64,000 nt of DNA, taken from JADYZU01 sp964540965 (GTDB lineage Bacteria; Pseudomonadota; Alphaproteobacteria; Rhodobacterales; Rhodobacteraceae). The position numbers were made by a program, and so were the translations under genes. The notes beneath the pieces were generated by a model that was not told where the DNA came from, made no database searches, and saw only the letters and a program-made list of their open reading frames with translations. How positions within the stretch are numbered: position 1 is the stretch's first letter; every line of letters begins with the position of its first letter. Where the stretch lies: positions 1 through 64,000 of the forward strand of contig CAZIOT010000004.1 in the NCBI GenBank assembly GCA_964540965.1. Reading direction: 5' to 3'. Positions 43,501 to 51,273 of this stretch are shown here, in pieces.

Positions 43501-43614
43501 ACCGCCTCGGCCCCGGAAGAGATCGTGGCGGAAGCCCGGGCCAATCTGGCGGCCCGGCAGGGCGAGGAGGCGCAGTTGCGCGCGGCCCTGGCGCGGCTGG
43601 ACGAGATCGGCTGA
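40552..43614 (+). CDS. valS: Valyl-tRNA synthetase
   Basis: 1020 residues, class I synthetase. HIGH motif in GALHIGHAFNN, KMSKS-type loop in GEKMSKTRGNVIDP, editing domain in the middle (TTRPETMLGDGAVAVHP) and a C-terminal coiled coil (AEKARISKVLDKLMKEIGGL, AQLRAALARL). It is about 70 residues longer than the E. coli enzyme, partly through an insertion around residues 480-560, which is common in this bacterial group. Charges tRNA-Val; one tRNA-Val gene is at 2.9 kb. Confidence 0.98.
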   Translation: MAMDKNFNPAEAEARISAAWEAAGAFRAGANAKPGASAFSIMIPPPNVTGALHIGHAFNNTIQDIYARWHRMRGDDVLWQPGQDHAGIATQLVVERKLAAEGNVRRKDMGRAAFLAKVWEWKAESGGTIINQLQRLGASCDWSRNAFTMSGAPGAPAGEDGNFHDAVIKVFVEMHRKGLIYRGKRLVNWDPHFETAISDLEVENLEVAGHMWHFKYPLADGATYRHVEKDAEGNVVLDEVRDYIAIATTRPETMLGDGAVAVHPSDERYRAIVGKLCEIPVGPKAQRRLIPIILDEYPDPTFGSGAVKITGAHDFNDYAVANRNGIPKYRLMDTRAQMRADGLPYAEAAARAAEIAAGSPATEAEIDALNLVPEAYRGLDRYEARTRVVDAIAAEGLMVMVEDKTIMQPFGDRSKVVIEPMLTDQWFVDTAKIVGPALDAVRNGDTVILPESGEKTYFHWLENIEPWCISRQLWWGHQIPVWYGLDLHPGGFRDDEGDNALDAVEIGQLLLQPGFVDRDPVLHVGEDWASAAEHFRLHNNALPVPLHAARIVEVADRAAAVDAFAAALGDYAVSQDPTHLVYPVWRDPDVLDTWFSSGLWPIGTLGWPENTPELQRYFPTSVLVTGQDILFFWVARMMMMQLAVVGQVPFDTVYLHGLVRDAKGEKMSKTRGNVIDPLTVIDEYGADALRFTLAQLAVLGGSPKLADDRIKGNRNFGTKLWNACRFAEMNGVWEGHATLAAPPAASATVNRWIIGETGRVREDIDAALAGWRINDAAQALYAFVWGVVCDWYVEFAKPLLAEGSDARDETRAVMGWVLDQCLILMHPITPFITEELWGATGARAKLLAHADWPAYGADLVDPAAEAEMRWVISLIEGVRSVRAQMNVPAGLYVPLVMTDADAAARAAWARNEVLIKRLARIGDMREGPAPKGALTVPTQGATFALPLAEIVDVAAEKARISKVLDKLMKEIGGLNGRLSNPNFTASAPEEIVAEARANLAARQGEEAQLRAALARLDEIG

Positions 43615-43632
43615 CGCCGCGCGGCGGAGAGG

Positions 43633-43684
43633 CCGGGGGCTGTCTGCCCCCGGACCCCCGAGGATATTTGGGGACGAAGAATGA
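43633..43684 (+). repeat. Hairpin plus dispersed element supplying a start codon
   Basis: A stem CCGGGGGC / GCCCCCGG ends valS transcription or folds near it. It is followed by GGACCCCCGAGGATATTTGG, then GGACGAAGAATGA (43662-43684). The ATG inside the element is the start codon of the aminotransferase, and GGACGAAGA serves as its ribosome site. Confidence 0.75.
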
Positions 43685-44793
43685 GCAAGGGCATCGAGCC
43701 ACGGTTGACCGATCTGGCGGCTTCGCTGCCGTCGACGGTGCCCTTCACCGGGCCGGAAACGCTGGAGCGGCGGATGGGCCGGCCCTTTGCCGCGCGGCTG
43801 GGCGCGAACGAAAGCGGCTTTGGCCCTTCGCCAAGGGCCATTGCCGCGATGCAGGCGGCGGCGGGCGCGGTCTGGATGTATGGCGACCCCGAGGTGCATG
43901 ACCTGAAGGCCGCCATCGCCGCGCATCTTGGCTGCGGCACCGATCATGTCATCGTCGGCGAGGGGATCGACGGCCTGTTGGGCCTGATCGTGCGGCTGAC
44001 GGTGGCGCAGGGCACGCCGGTGGTGACCAGCGCGGGGGCCTATCCGACCTTCAACTTCCATGTCGCGGGCTTTGGCGGCGTGCTGCATGCCGTGCCCTAC
44101 ACCGCCGACCACGAGGATCCCGAACGCCTGATCGCCAGGGCGCGCGAGGTCGGCGCGCGGCTGATCTATTTCGCCAATCCCGACAATCCGATGGGAACCT
44201 GGCATTCCGCCGCCACGGTCGAGCGGATGGTGGACAACGTGCCCGAGGGCGCGTTGCTTTTGCTGGACGAAGCCTATCTGGAACTGGCGCCCGACGGCAC
44301 CGCGCCGCGGATCGACCCCGCCGATCCGCGGGTGCTGCGGTTCCGCACCTTTTCCAAGGCCTACGGCATGGCCGGGCTGCGCGTCGGCTATGCCATCGGC
44401 CCGGCGCCGCTGGTCGCCGCCTTTGACCGGGTGCGCAACCATTTCGGGCTGGGCCACATCGCGCAGGCCGGCGCCCTTGCGGCGCTGGCCGACCCGGACT
44501 GGGTGGCCGAGGTGCGGGGGCGGGTCGCCGCCTCGCGCGGACGGATCGCCGCCATCGGCCGGGCCAATGGGCTGCACCCGCTGCCGTCGGCGACCAATTT
44601 CGTGACGCTCGACTGCGGGCGGGATGGGGCCCATGCCAGGGCCGTGCTTGACGGGCTGGGGGCCGAGGGCATCTTCATCCGCAAGCCGGGCATCGCGCCG
44701 CAGGACCGCTGCATCCGCATTTCCTGCGGGCCGGAGGCCGAGATGGACCTGCTGGACGCCGCCCTGCCGCGGGTTCTGGCCGGGCTCGCGTGA
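43681..44793 (+). CDS. HisC-like PLP aminotransferase
   Basis: 370 residues, fold type I aminotransferase of the histidinol-phosphate/threonine-phosphate branch. PLP Lys in RTFSKAYGMAGLRVGYAIG, Asn-Pro in FANPDNPMGTWHS, Asp-Tyr in LLDEAYLEL, and C-terminal Arg in QDRCIRISCGP. The ATG lies inside a dispersed element, with GGAcGAAGA as SD. No histidine genes are adjacent, so it may act on another amino acid. Confidence 0.88.
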   Translation: MSKGIEPRLTDLAASLPSTVPFTGPETLERRMGRPFAARLGANESGFGPSPRAIAAMQAAAGAVWMYGDPEVHDLKAAIAAHLGCGTDHVIVGEGIDGLLGLIVRLTVAQGTPVVTSAGAYPTFNFHVAGFGGVLHAVPYTADHEDPERLIARAREVGARLIYFANPDNPMGTWHSAATVERMVDNVPEGALLLLDEAYLELAPDGTAPRIDPADPRVLRFRTFSKAYGMAGLRVGYAIGPAPLVAAFDRVRNHFGLGHIAQAGALAALADPDWVAEVRGRVAASRGRIAAIGRANGLHPLPSATNFVTLDCGRDGAHARAVLDGLGAEGIFIRKPGIAPQDRCIRISCGPEAEMDLLDAALPRVLAGLA

Positions 44794-44855
44794 TTGCGAC
44801 TTGACCTTGCCACGGGGCAAGGCTGCAGCAAGGGGGCGACCAGAAGGAGATTGCC

Positions 44856-45206
44856 ATGAGACTGACCGTCCTCGCCCTGTCGCTGTTGCCCCTTGCCGCC
44901 GCCGCGCAGGACCACACCGGGCACGACATGCCCGCCGGCGACATGCCGCCCGCGACCATGGCCTTCGAGGCGGCGAATGCCGCCATGCACGAGGGCATGG
45001 CCATCGACTATACGGGCGATGCCGATGTCGATTTCATCCGCGGCATGATCGCCCATCACCAGGGTGCCGTCGATATGGCGCGGATCGTGCTGGAGCACGG
45101 TGACGACGCGCAGGTGCGGGCGCTGGCCGAAGCGATCATCGCCGCGCAAGAGGCGGAAATCGCCTGGATGGAGGAATGGCTGGCGGCGAACGACCCCGCG
45201 CCATAG
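44856..45206 (+). CDS. Secreted DUF305 protein
   Basis: 116 residues. A signal peptide (MRLTVLALSLLPLAAAA, then QDHTGHDMP) precedes a four-helix DUF305 domain. Conserved RGMIAHHQGAVDMARIVLEHG and AIIAAQEAEIAWMEEWL are diagnostic. The His/Met-rich start (HTGHDMPAGDMPP) suggests copper binding, as proposed for several members. AAGGAG lies 7 nt before the ATG. It stands alone, convergent with the aminotransferase gene across a triple hairpin. Confidence 0.88.
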   Translation: MRLTVLALSLLPLAAAAQDHTGHDMPAGDMPPATMAFEAANAAMHEGMAIDYTGDADVDFIRGMIAHHQGAVDMARIVLEHGDDAQVRALAEAIIAAQEAEIAWMEEWLAANDPAP

Positions 45207-45252
45207 GCTGGGCATTCGCCCAGCGCTGCGCAGCGGTGGGCGTTTGCCCACC
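45207..45252. repeat. Triple hairpin filling a convergent gap
   Basis: Three palindromes run without a break from the base after the DUF305 stop to the base before the aminotransferase stop: GCTGGGCATTCGCCCAGC (45207-45224), GCTGCGCAGC (45225-45234) and GGTGGGCGTTTGCCCACC (45235-45252). On the minus strand the element reads TAGGGTGGGC and supplies the TAG stop. Confidence 0.85.
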
Positions 45253-46440
45253 CTACCCGCGGCTTGCGCCGGCGATCACCCCGGCCGCAGCCTCGACCGC
45301 GCCGCGTCCGTGCGGCACGTCCAGCGCCTGTAACCCGGCCTCGATCGTCGCGAGCGCGCCCAGCACCATCACCGCGTTGACATGGCCCATGTGGCCGATG
45401 CGGAAATAGGCCGCCTCGGGTTCGCGGCCCAGTCCGACGCCCAGAGTCAGCCCGGCGATGTCGCGGGTCCAGTCCTGCAGGCGCAGGCCCAGATCGCCGC
45501 CGATGGCGCAGGCCGTCACCGCATGCGACCGATGCGCCGGATCGGCCACGTTGAGCCGCAGCGGCCCGCCCTGCCCCCAGGCATCCACCGCCGCCCAGAC
45601 AGCGGCGGCCAGCACGGCATGACGGCGCCAGACCGCCTCGATCCCCTCTTCGCCGATCATGTCCAGCGCGGCGCGCAGGCCGTAAAGGTGATGGGTCGGC
45701 GCGGTGCCGTCCCAGTATTGCCAGAAGGCGGTCGGATTGGCGCGCGGGGTCCAGTCCCAATAGCGGCTGATCTCGCCCAGCCGGGCGCGGACCGCCGCGG
45801 CGCGGGCGTTGAACCAGACAAAGCCGATGCCCGGCGGCACCATCAGCCCCTTCTGGCTGGCGGCAAGCGCCACATCGACGCCCCAGGCGTCCATCTCGAA
45901 ACGGTCGCAGCCCATGCTGGCGATGCAATCGACCATGAACAGCGCGCCATGCCCGGCGCAGTCGATGGCCTGCCGCAGCGCCGCCACATCGCTGCGGACC
46001 GAGGTGGCGGTATCGGTCTGGCAGATGCCGATGGCGCGGATCCGCCCCTCGGGGTCGGCGCGCAGCCGCTCTTCCAGCCTTGCGGGATCGGCCGGGGTTT
46101 CCAGACCGAAATCCATGATCTCGACCTCGATCCCCAGGCCCTTTGCCATTTCCGACCAGCCATGGCCGAAGCGGCCCGTGGCGAGGATCAGGAGCCGCTC
46201 GCCGCGTGCCAGCACGTTCGACAGCGCCGCTTCCCAGATCGCATGGCCGTTGGCGATATAGATCGCCACATCGCCGGCGGTCCGCGCCACGGCGCGAAGG
46301 TCGGGGATCAGACCGGCCGTCATGCCGGCCAGTTCGTCGCCATAGATGTTCGGCGCCGAACGATGCATCGCCGCCAAGACCCGCTCGGGCATGACCGAGG
46401 GGCCGGGGATGGCAAGATGGCTGCGGCCTTGGGCAAACAT
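45253..46440 (-). CDS. Alanine-glyoxylate/serine-glyoxylate aminotransferase family
   Basis: 395 residues, class V PLP enzyme. LAIPGPSVMPERVLAAM at the start, FMVDCIASMGCDRFEMDAWGV in pieces and the PLP Lys in ALAASQKGLMVPPGIGFV are typical of AGAT/SPT. It transfers an amino group to glyoxylate in photorespiration-like or serine-cycle metabolism. Start at the ATG 46440 with AAGGAA 7 nt upstream; longer frames add low-complexity residues. Alanine or serine as donor is not decided. Confidence 0.93.
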   Translation of the reverse strand: MFAQGRSHLAIPGPSVMPERVLAAMHRSAPNIYGDELAGMTAGLIPDLRAVARTAGDVAIYIANGHAIWEAALSNVLARGERLLILATGRFGHGWSEMAKGLGIEVEIMDFGLETPADPARLEERLRADPEGRIRAIGICQTDTATSVRSDVAALRQAIDCAGHGALFMVDCIASMGCDRFEMDAWGVDVALAASQKGLMVPPGIGFVWFNARAAAVRARLGEISRYWDWTPRANPTAFWQYWDGTAPTHHLYGLRAALDMIGEEGIEAVWRRHAVLAAAVWAAVDAWGQGGPLRLNVADPAHRSHAVTACAIGGDLGLRLQDWTRDIAGLTLGVGLGREPEAAYFRIGHMGHVNAVMVLGALATIEAGLQALDVPHGRGAVEAAAGVIAGASRG

Positions 46441-46555
46441 GGGCGATTCCTTCCGTTTCGCGGCGGACCCTAGCCCGTGGCGCGCCGGCGTCAACGGGCG
46501 CCCCTTGCCGGTCTTGCCGCGACCGCCCATTTCCGGCATTCACCGCGGGGCAACC

Positions 46556-47233
46556 ATGGGGAAAAGTCGCGTGCGACCACCGGCAGGCAAGAAGCGCAGC
46601 TCGTGGGGGCGCAAGATCGACACTGCGCGCGACCGTTTCCTGACCCGTCTGCATTTCCAGCTGGCAGACCACGGCATCCTGCGCCACCTCTGGCACAACA
46701 TGGCCGAAATCGCCCCCGGTGTCTGGCGGTCGAACCAGCCCGATGCCCGGCGGCTGGCGCAGTGGCAGGCGATGGGCATCCGCACGGTGCTGTCGCTGCG
46801 TGGCACGCCACACATATCGCACTACCTGTTCGAACGCGAAGCCTGCGCCCGCCTTGGCCTGACGCTGGTCACGACGGAACTGCATGCGAGAAAGCCCGCC
46901 TCGCGCGAGGCGTTGTTGCGCCTTTTCGACCTGTTCCGCAGCGTGGAGCGCCCCTTCGTCCTGCATTGCAAGTCGGGCGCCGACCGCGCCGGGCTGGCCT
47001 CGGCGCTTTACATGCTTGCCTTCCGCGGTGCCACGGTGGCCGAGGCGCGGCAGCAATTGTCCTTTCGGTTCCTGCATATCCGCGCCTCGAGCACCGGGGT
47101 CCTCGACTACATGCTCGACCTCTACGAGGCGCGGCTGGCGCGGGGCGCCATCGGCATCGAGGAATGGATCGCCACGGAATACGACCCGGCCGAGGTCGCC
47201 GCCGGTTTCGCCCGTCTCAGGGGCAAGGGATGA
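46556..47233 (+). CDS. Tyrosine/dual-specificity phosphatase-like protein
   Basis: 225 residues with the Cx5R loop HCKSGADRAGLASAL, the general fold of protein tyrosine/dual-specificity phosphatases. Upstream, IAPGVWRSNQPDARRLAQWQAMGIRTVLSLR in pieces matches bacterial DSP-like proteins; the candidate general acid lies in TTELHARKPASRE. The basic N-terminus (GKSRVRPPAGKKRSSWGRK) may bind membranes. It overlaps the exporter start by 4 bp, so the pair is coupled; a lipid-phosphate or lipid-A related role is possible. Confidence 0.82.
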   Translation: MGKSRVRPPAGKKRSSWGRKIDTARDRFLTRLHFQLADHGILRHLWHNMAEIAPGVWRSNQPDARRLAQWQAMGIRTVLSLRGTPHISHYLFEREACARLGLTLVTTELHARKPASREALLRLFDLFRSVERPFVLHCKSGADRAGLASALYMLAFRGATVAEARQQLSFRFLHIRASSTGVLDYMLDLYEARLARGAIGIEEWIATEYDPAEVAAGFARLRGKG

Positions 47234-48957
47234 GCCTGTTTCGCTGGCTCTGGCGCGGCTGGATGGCGCGGTCCTGGCCGCTTCTGGCCGCCGCGGTGCT
47301 GCTGATGGCGGTCGAGGGCGCCAGTCTTGGCCTGTTCGCCGCGATGATGGAGCCGATGTTCGACAAGGTGTTCGTCGCCGGCCATCCCGGCGCGATCTGG
47401 CAGGTCGGCTTTGTCATCTTCGCCATCTTCGCGGTGCGGGCGGCCAGTTCGCTGGGCCAGCGCATCGTGATGACGCTGGTTGCCGAACGCACCGCCGCCG
47501 CGCTGCGCGATGACCTGCTCGCCCATTTGATGCGGCTCGACGGCAGCTTTCACCAAAGCCATCCGCCCGGCATGCTGATCGAACGGGTTCAGGGCGACGT
47601 CGCCGCGATCCGCACCATCCTGACGGCACTGGTGACCGGCCTTGGCCGCGATCTGGTCGCCGTCGTGTCGCTGTTCGCGGTCGCCCTTGCCATCGACTGG
47701 CGCTGGACGCTGGTCGCCCTTGTCGGCATCCCGCTTCTTATCGCGCCGTCGCTGGGGGTGCAGCGTTTTGTCCGCCGCGCCGCCACCGCCGCACGGGTGC
47801 TGGCGGCCGACATGGCGACCCGGCTGGACGAGGTGTTCCACGGTATCGTGCCGATCAAGCTCAACCGGCTGGAAAGCTATCAGGCGGCGCGCTTTGCACG
47901 GCTGGGCCGCGCCCGCATCCGGGCCGAAACGCGGGCTGCCGCCGGACAGGCGGCCATGCCGGCGCTGATCGACCTGATGGCCGGCGCCGGCTTTCTGGGC
48001 GTCCTGTGGTGGGGCGGGACCGAGATTGCCGCCGGCACCAAGACCGTCGGCCAGTTCATGGCGTTCTTCACCGCGCTGGCCGCGTCCTTTGAACCGCTGC
48101 GCCGGCTTGGCACGATGTCGGGCCTGTGGCAGACCGCCAGCGCCTCGGTCGCGCGGCTGCGCGAGCTGATGGAGGAACAGCCCCGTCTTGTCAGCCCCGC
48201 CGCGCCGAAACCGGCGCCGTCCGGCGCACCCGAGATCGCCTTTCGCGACGTGCATCTGCGCTACGGCGACCGGCAGGTTCTGGACGGGCTGAGCTTCACC
48301 GCCGCCGCCGGCCAGACCACGGCGCTGGTCGGCGCCTCGGGCGCGGGCAAGTCGACGGTGTTCGCCCTGCTGACGCGGCTGGTCGATCCTGAATCGGGCA
48401 GCATCACCCTGAACGGGGTCGAAACCCGCGACATCGCCCTGCCGGATCTGCGCGCGCTGTTTTCGGTGGTGACGCAGGACGCGGCGCTGTTCGACGAAAC
48501 CCTGCGCGAAAATATCCTGCTGGACCGGCAGGATGTGCCCGATGCCGTCCTGGCGCAGGCGGTGACGGACGCGCAGGTTGCGGGGTTCCTTCCCCAGCTT
48601 GCCGCCGGCCTTGACACCGCGGTCGGCCCGCGCGGATCGGCCCTGTCGGGCGGTCAGCGTCAGCGCGTTGCCATCGCCCGCGCCCTGATCCGCAACACGC
48701 CGGTCCTGCTCCTGGACGAGGCGACCAGCGCGCTTGACACCCATGCCGAGGCCGCGGTGCAGTCGGCGCTGGACCGGCTGGCGGCGGGGCGCACGACGCT
48801 GGTCATCGCGCACCGGTTGTCGACCGTGACCGGCGCCGACCGCATCGTGGTGATGGATCGCGGGCGCGTGGTCGAACAGGGGCGTCATGCCGACCTTCTG
48901 GCGCAAGGCGGCGCCTATGCGGCGCTTCATGCCGTGCAGTTTCGCGACCGAAGCTGA
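47230..48957 (+). CDS. MsbA-like ABC exporter (fused permease-ATPase)
   Basis: 575 residues, a half-transporter. Six membrane segments (residues ~15-300) precede an ATPase with Walker A LVGASGAGKSTVFALL, Q-loop VVTQDAALFD, signature LSGGQRQRVAIARALI, Walker B VLLLDEATSALDTHAE and switch His in VIAHRLSTVTG. It forms a homodimer that flips lipids or exports hydrophobic compounds. It is coupled to the phosphatase gene by ATGA overlap; a lipid substrate is a reasonable inference. Confidence 0.93.
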   Translation: MSLFRWLWRGWMARSWPLLAAAVLLMAVEGASLGLFAAMMEPMFDKVFVAGHPGAIWQVGFVIFAIFAVRAASSLGQRIVMTLVAERTAAALRDDLLAHLMRLDGSFHQSHPPGMLIERVQGDVAAIRTILTALVTGLGRDLVAVVSLFAVALAIDWRWTLVALVGIPLLIAPSLGVQRFVRRAATAARVLAADMATRLDEVFHGIVPIKLNRLESYQAARFARLGRARIRAETRAAAGQAAMPALIDLMAGAGFLGVLWWGGTEIAAGTKTVGQFMAFFTALAASFEPLRRLGTMSGLWQTASASVARLRELMEEQPRLVSPAAPKPAPSGAPEIAFRDVHLRYGDRQVLDGLSFTAAAGQTTALVGASGAGKSTVFALLTRLVDPESGSITLNGVETRDIALPDLRALFSVVTQDAALFDETLRENILLDRQDVPDAVLAQAVTDAQVAGFLPQLAAGLDTAVGPRGSALSGGQRQRVAIARALIRNTPVLLLDEATSALDTHAEAAVQSALDRLAAGRTTLVIAHRLSTVTGADRIVVMDRGRVVEQGRHADLLAQGGAYAALHAVQFRDRS

Positions 48958-49061
48958 CGCATCGGGGTTGCAGGCGGTCGCCGGCCCCTCCATCTTTGAC
49001 CGGACATTCCCCGCGAAGGGGCCGCCCCCGGCCCTTTGCCCCGCGATAGCGAAAGCCGATC

Positions 49062-49802
49062 ATGCCCCGCCGTATCCTCCAGGTCACCGGAAGCGACCGC
49101 GACCATTTCCTGCAAGGTCTTGTCACCAACGACATCCGCCGGCTGGGTCAGGGAATCCTCTATGCCGCGCTCTTGACGCCGCAGGGCAAGTATCTGGCCG
49201 ATTTCCTGCTGGTGGGCCGGCCCGACCGCATCCTGATCGACGTGGATGACAGCCTGTCTGCGATGCTGGAAAAGCGGCTGGCGATGTATCGCCTGCGCGC
49301 CGATGTGCAGATCGGCGACAGCGGCCTGAACGTCCGCCGCGGCACCGGCCCGGCGCCCGAAGGCGCCCTGCCCGACCCGCGCGACCCGGCGCTTGGCTGG
49401 CGGCTCTATGGGCCAGAGGGCGGCGATGACGGCACCGACTGGGACGCGATCCGCGTGGCGCAGGTGATCCCCGAGACGGGCATCGAACTGACCCCCGACA
49501 GCTATATCCTCGAATCCGGCTTCGAACGCCTGCACGGCGTCGATTTCCGCAAGGGCTGCTATGTCGGGCAGGAAGTGACGGCGCGGATGAAGCACAAGAC
49601 CGAATTGCGCAAGGGCCTTGCCGCCGTCACCGTCACCGGCGAAGCCACCCCCGGAACCCCGATCCTGGCCGGAGAGCGCGAGGCGGGGACGCTGTTCAGC
49701 CGCTCGGGCGACCGGGCCATCGCCTGGCTGCGCTTTGACCGGGCGGGCGAGGCGATGACCGCGGGCGGGGCGACTGTGGCCCTTGCCGATCAGCCGAGAT
49801 AG
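49062..49802 (+). CDS. ygfZ: YgfZ/GcvT-like folate-binding Fe-S repair protein
   Basis: 246 residues. The YgfZ signature is intact as GVDFRKGCYVGQEVTARMKH with the reactive Cys, and the start LQVTGSDRDHFLQGLVTND is typical of the tetrahydrofolate-binding family. It supports maturation or repair of some iron-sulfur proteins. It is shorter than the 326-residue E. coli protein, as usual in alphaproteobacteria. The last 13 bases overlap the convergent phosphatase gene. Confidence 0.93.
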   Translation: MPRRILQVTGSDRDHFLQGLVTNDIRRLGQGILYAALLTPQGKYLADFLLVGRPDRILIDVDDSLSAMLEKRLAMYRLRADVQIGDSGLNVRRGTGPAPEGALPDPRDPALGWRLYGPEGGDDGTDWDAIRVAQVIPETGIELTPDSYILESGFERLHGVDFRKGCYVGQEVTARMKHKTELRKGLAAVTVTGEATPGTPILAGEREAGTLFSRSGDRAIAWLRFDRAGEAMTAGGATVALADQPR

Positions 49803-50620
49803 GCGAAACGCCCGGCCAGATCCTGCCACAACGCCTCGGACGCGGCGGCCAGCACCACGCCCTTGTCGCGGGTTGCGTCATAGCGTGTGCCGTCCAGAAA
49901 GCGTGCCACGCCGCCCGCCCGTTCCACGGCCAGCGTGCCGGCGGCATGGTCCCACGGGTGCGGAGAAGGGCCGGACAGGCAGAATTCGACATGGCCCTGC
50001 GCCACCATGCGGTATTCGTGGCAGGCGCAGCGCAGCGAACTGACGCGCGAAAAGGCCGGCAATTCCGCGGCGATGCGCGCCTGCACCGCGCGGGGATAAA
50101 GGCCCAGCGCAAGGTAGCCGGTCATCCGCCCGATGCGGGTTTCGGTCGAGGTGCGGAGCACCCGCCGCGCGCCGGCCCCTGTCACCATCTCGGCCGGGCC
50201 GTCGGCATCGGCCTCGATCCAGTCGTCCATCACCGGGTCATAGAGCATGCCCCAGACCGGGCGGCCGCGGTGCAGCACGGCAAGAAGCATCCCGAAGATC
50301 GTCAGCCCCTTGGCAAAGTTCCAGGTGCCGTCCACCGGGTCGATGACCACCGCCCAATCGGCCAGCGCCATGCGCGGCCGCAGCGAACGGTCGGCGGAAA
50401 TCGCCTCTTCTCCCAGCACCTCGGCCTCGGGCCACAGCGCGCGGACGGCGGCGGTTATGTCGGCCTCGGCCTCGGTATCGGCATGGGTGACAAGATCGGA
50501 ATGGCTGGATTTGGTCGCCACCTCGCCCTCGGCCAGCGCGCGGAACCGCGGCAGGATCCGCGCCCGCGCCGCCGCCCGCACCGCCGCAACCAACCCCGCC
50601 TTCAGGCCCTCGTCCAGCAT
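49790..50620 (-). CDS. Inositol monophosphatase-family phosphatase
   Basis: 276 residues. Metal sites LGEEAISAD, VIDPVDGTWNFAKGL and WDHAAGTLAVERAGG match the IMPase/HisN/CysQ superfamily. The substrate could be inositol phosphate, histidinol phosphate or 3'-phosphoadenosine 5'-phosphate; HTDAEADIT-type residues do not decide. Given the sulfate genes 30 kb away no link can be drawn. Convergent overlap of 13 bp with ygfZ. Confidence 0.9.
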   Translation of the reverse strand: MLDEGLKAGLVAAVRAAARARILPRFRALAEGEVATKSSHSDLVTHADTEAEADITAAVRALWPEAEVLGEEAISADRSLRPRMALADWAVVIDPVDGTWNFAKGLTIFGMLLAVLHRGRPVWGMLYDPVMDDWIEADADGPAEMVTGAGARRVLRTSTETRIGRMTGYLALGLYPRAVQARIAAELPAFSRVSSLRCACHEYRMVAQGHVEFCLSGPSPHPWDHAAGTLAVERAGGVARFLDGTRYDATRDKGVVLAAASEALWQDLAGRFAYLG

Positions 50621-50732
50621 TGCGCCCCCCGCATCATCGCGGCCTTCCTACGCCAGAGCAGACCAGACGGAAAGCGCAAGCGGAAAGCAGCGAATGCCGG
50701 CGAGATTGCACGACGGATCCATGACGGAAAGG

Positions 50733-50761
50733 TTGATCGAAAGCACCGCGCCCTCTATATG
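50733..50761 (+). promoter_or_regulatory. Candidate promoter with long leader for the 50927 gene
   Basis: TTGATC (50733-50738) and TATATG (50756-50761) have ideal 17-bp spacing, giving a leader of about 160 nt. Within it the overlapping arms CCATGC/GCATGG and CTGCCA/TGGCAG (50816-50832) form mutually exclusive hairpins. The rest of the 306-bp gap 50621-50926 holds no supported gene. Confidence 0.5.
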
Positions 50762-50926
50762 CTGCGGTGCAGCCCCTGCGGGCACAACAGTTCGGGGTAT
50801 GTTCCGTGTCCGCCATGCACTGCCAGCATGGCAGACCTGCGAAATAAGCTTCCCCGAATCAGGATCAAATCTGCATATTCCGCCCACGTCGGAACAGTGC
50901 AAGACCAAAAGAAGTAAGGACGACAG

Positions 50927-51256
50927 ATGAAGGATTTCGTCGACAGCACCGCCTTCAACAATGAGCAGGGCAACCGTGCCCGCAAGCTCTTTGCCGCCGT
51001 GGTGCTTGCCGCGCTCGACGATGCCATCGCCGATGACAAGAAGTATGGCAACGGCCCGGAACAGATCGCCCGCTGGGCGCGGTCGCGCGACGGGCGCGAG
51101 GTTCTGTCCTGCGCCGGCATCGACCCCAACGAACGTGTCGTCACCGGGCTGATGGATTTCGTCGCCAAGGGCGTGCGCACCTCGGTTGCGCTGTCGCGCG
51201 AGGAAAGCGAGCGCCGCCACGCCGCGGAAGAAGCCGAGAACGCCCGCGCGGCCTGA
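50927..51256 (+). CDS. Small hypothetical protein (possibly DUF6280)
   Basis: 109 residues, charged and largely helical: AFNNEQGNRARKLFAAVVLA, DDAIADDKKYGNGPEQIARW, ARSRDGREVLSCAGIDPNERV, then an Ala/Glu-rich tail. It has one Cys and no signal or membrane segment. From memory it resembles a small family conserved in Rhodobacterales (possibly DUF6280); this is not certain. AAGGA lies 6 nt before the ATG. It has a strong promoter, a long leader and its own terminator, so it is a monocistronic, probably well expressed gene. Confidence 0.78.
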   Translation: MKDFVDSTAFNNEQGNRARKLFAAVVLAALDDAIADDKKYGNGPEQIARWARSRDGREVLSCAGIDPNERVVTGLMDFVAKGVRTSVALSREESERRHAAEEAENARAA

Positions 51257-51273
51257 GGCCGGCGCCTGCCTGA

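Noticed and set aside
40294..44820. A very long open frame antisense to valS and the aminotransferase
   Set aside because: It is an artefact of high GC at third codon positions; its translation is Arg/Gly/His-rich without domains, while the plus strand encodes complete valS and a HisC-like enzyme.
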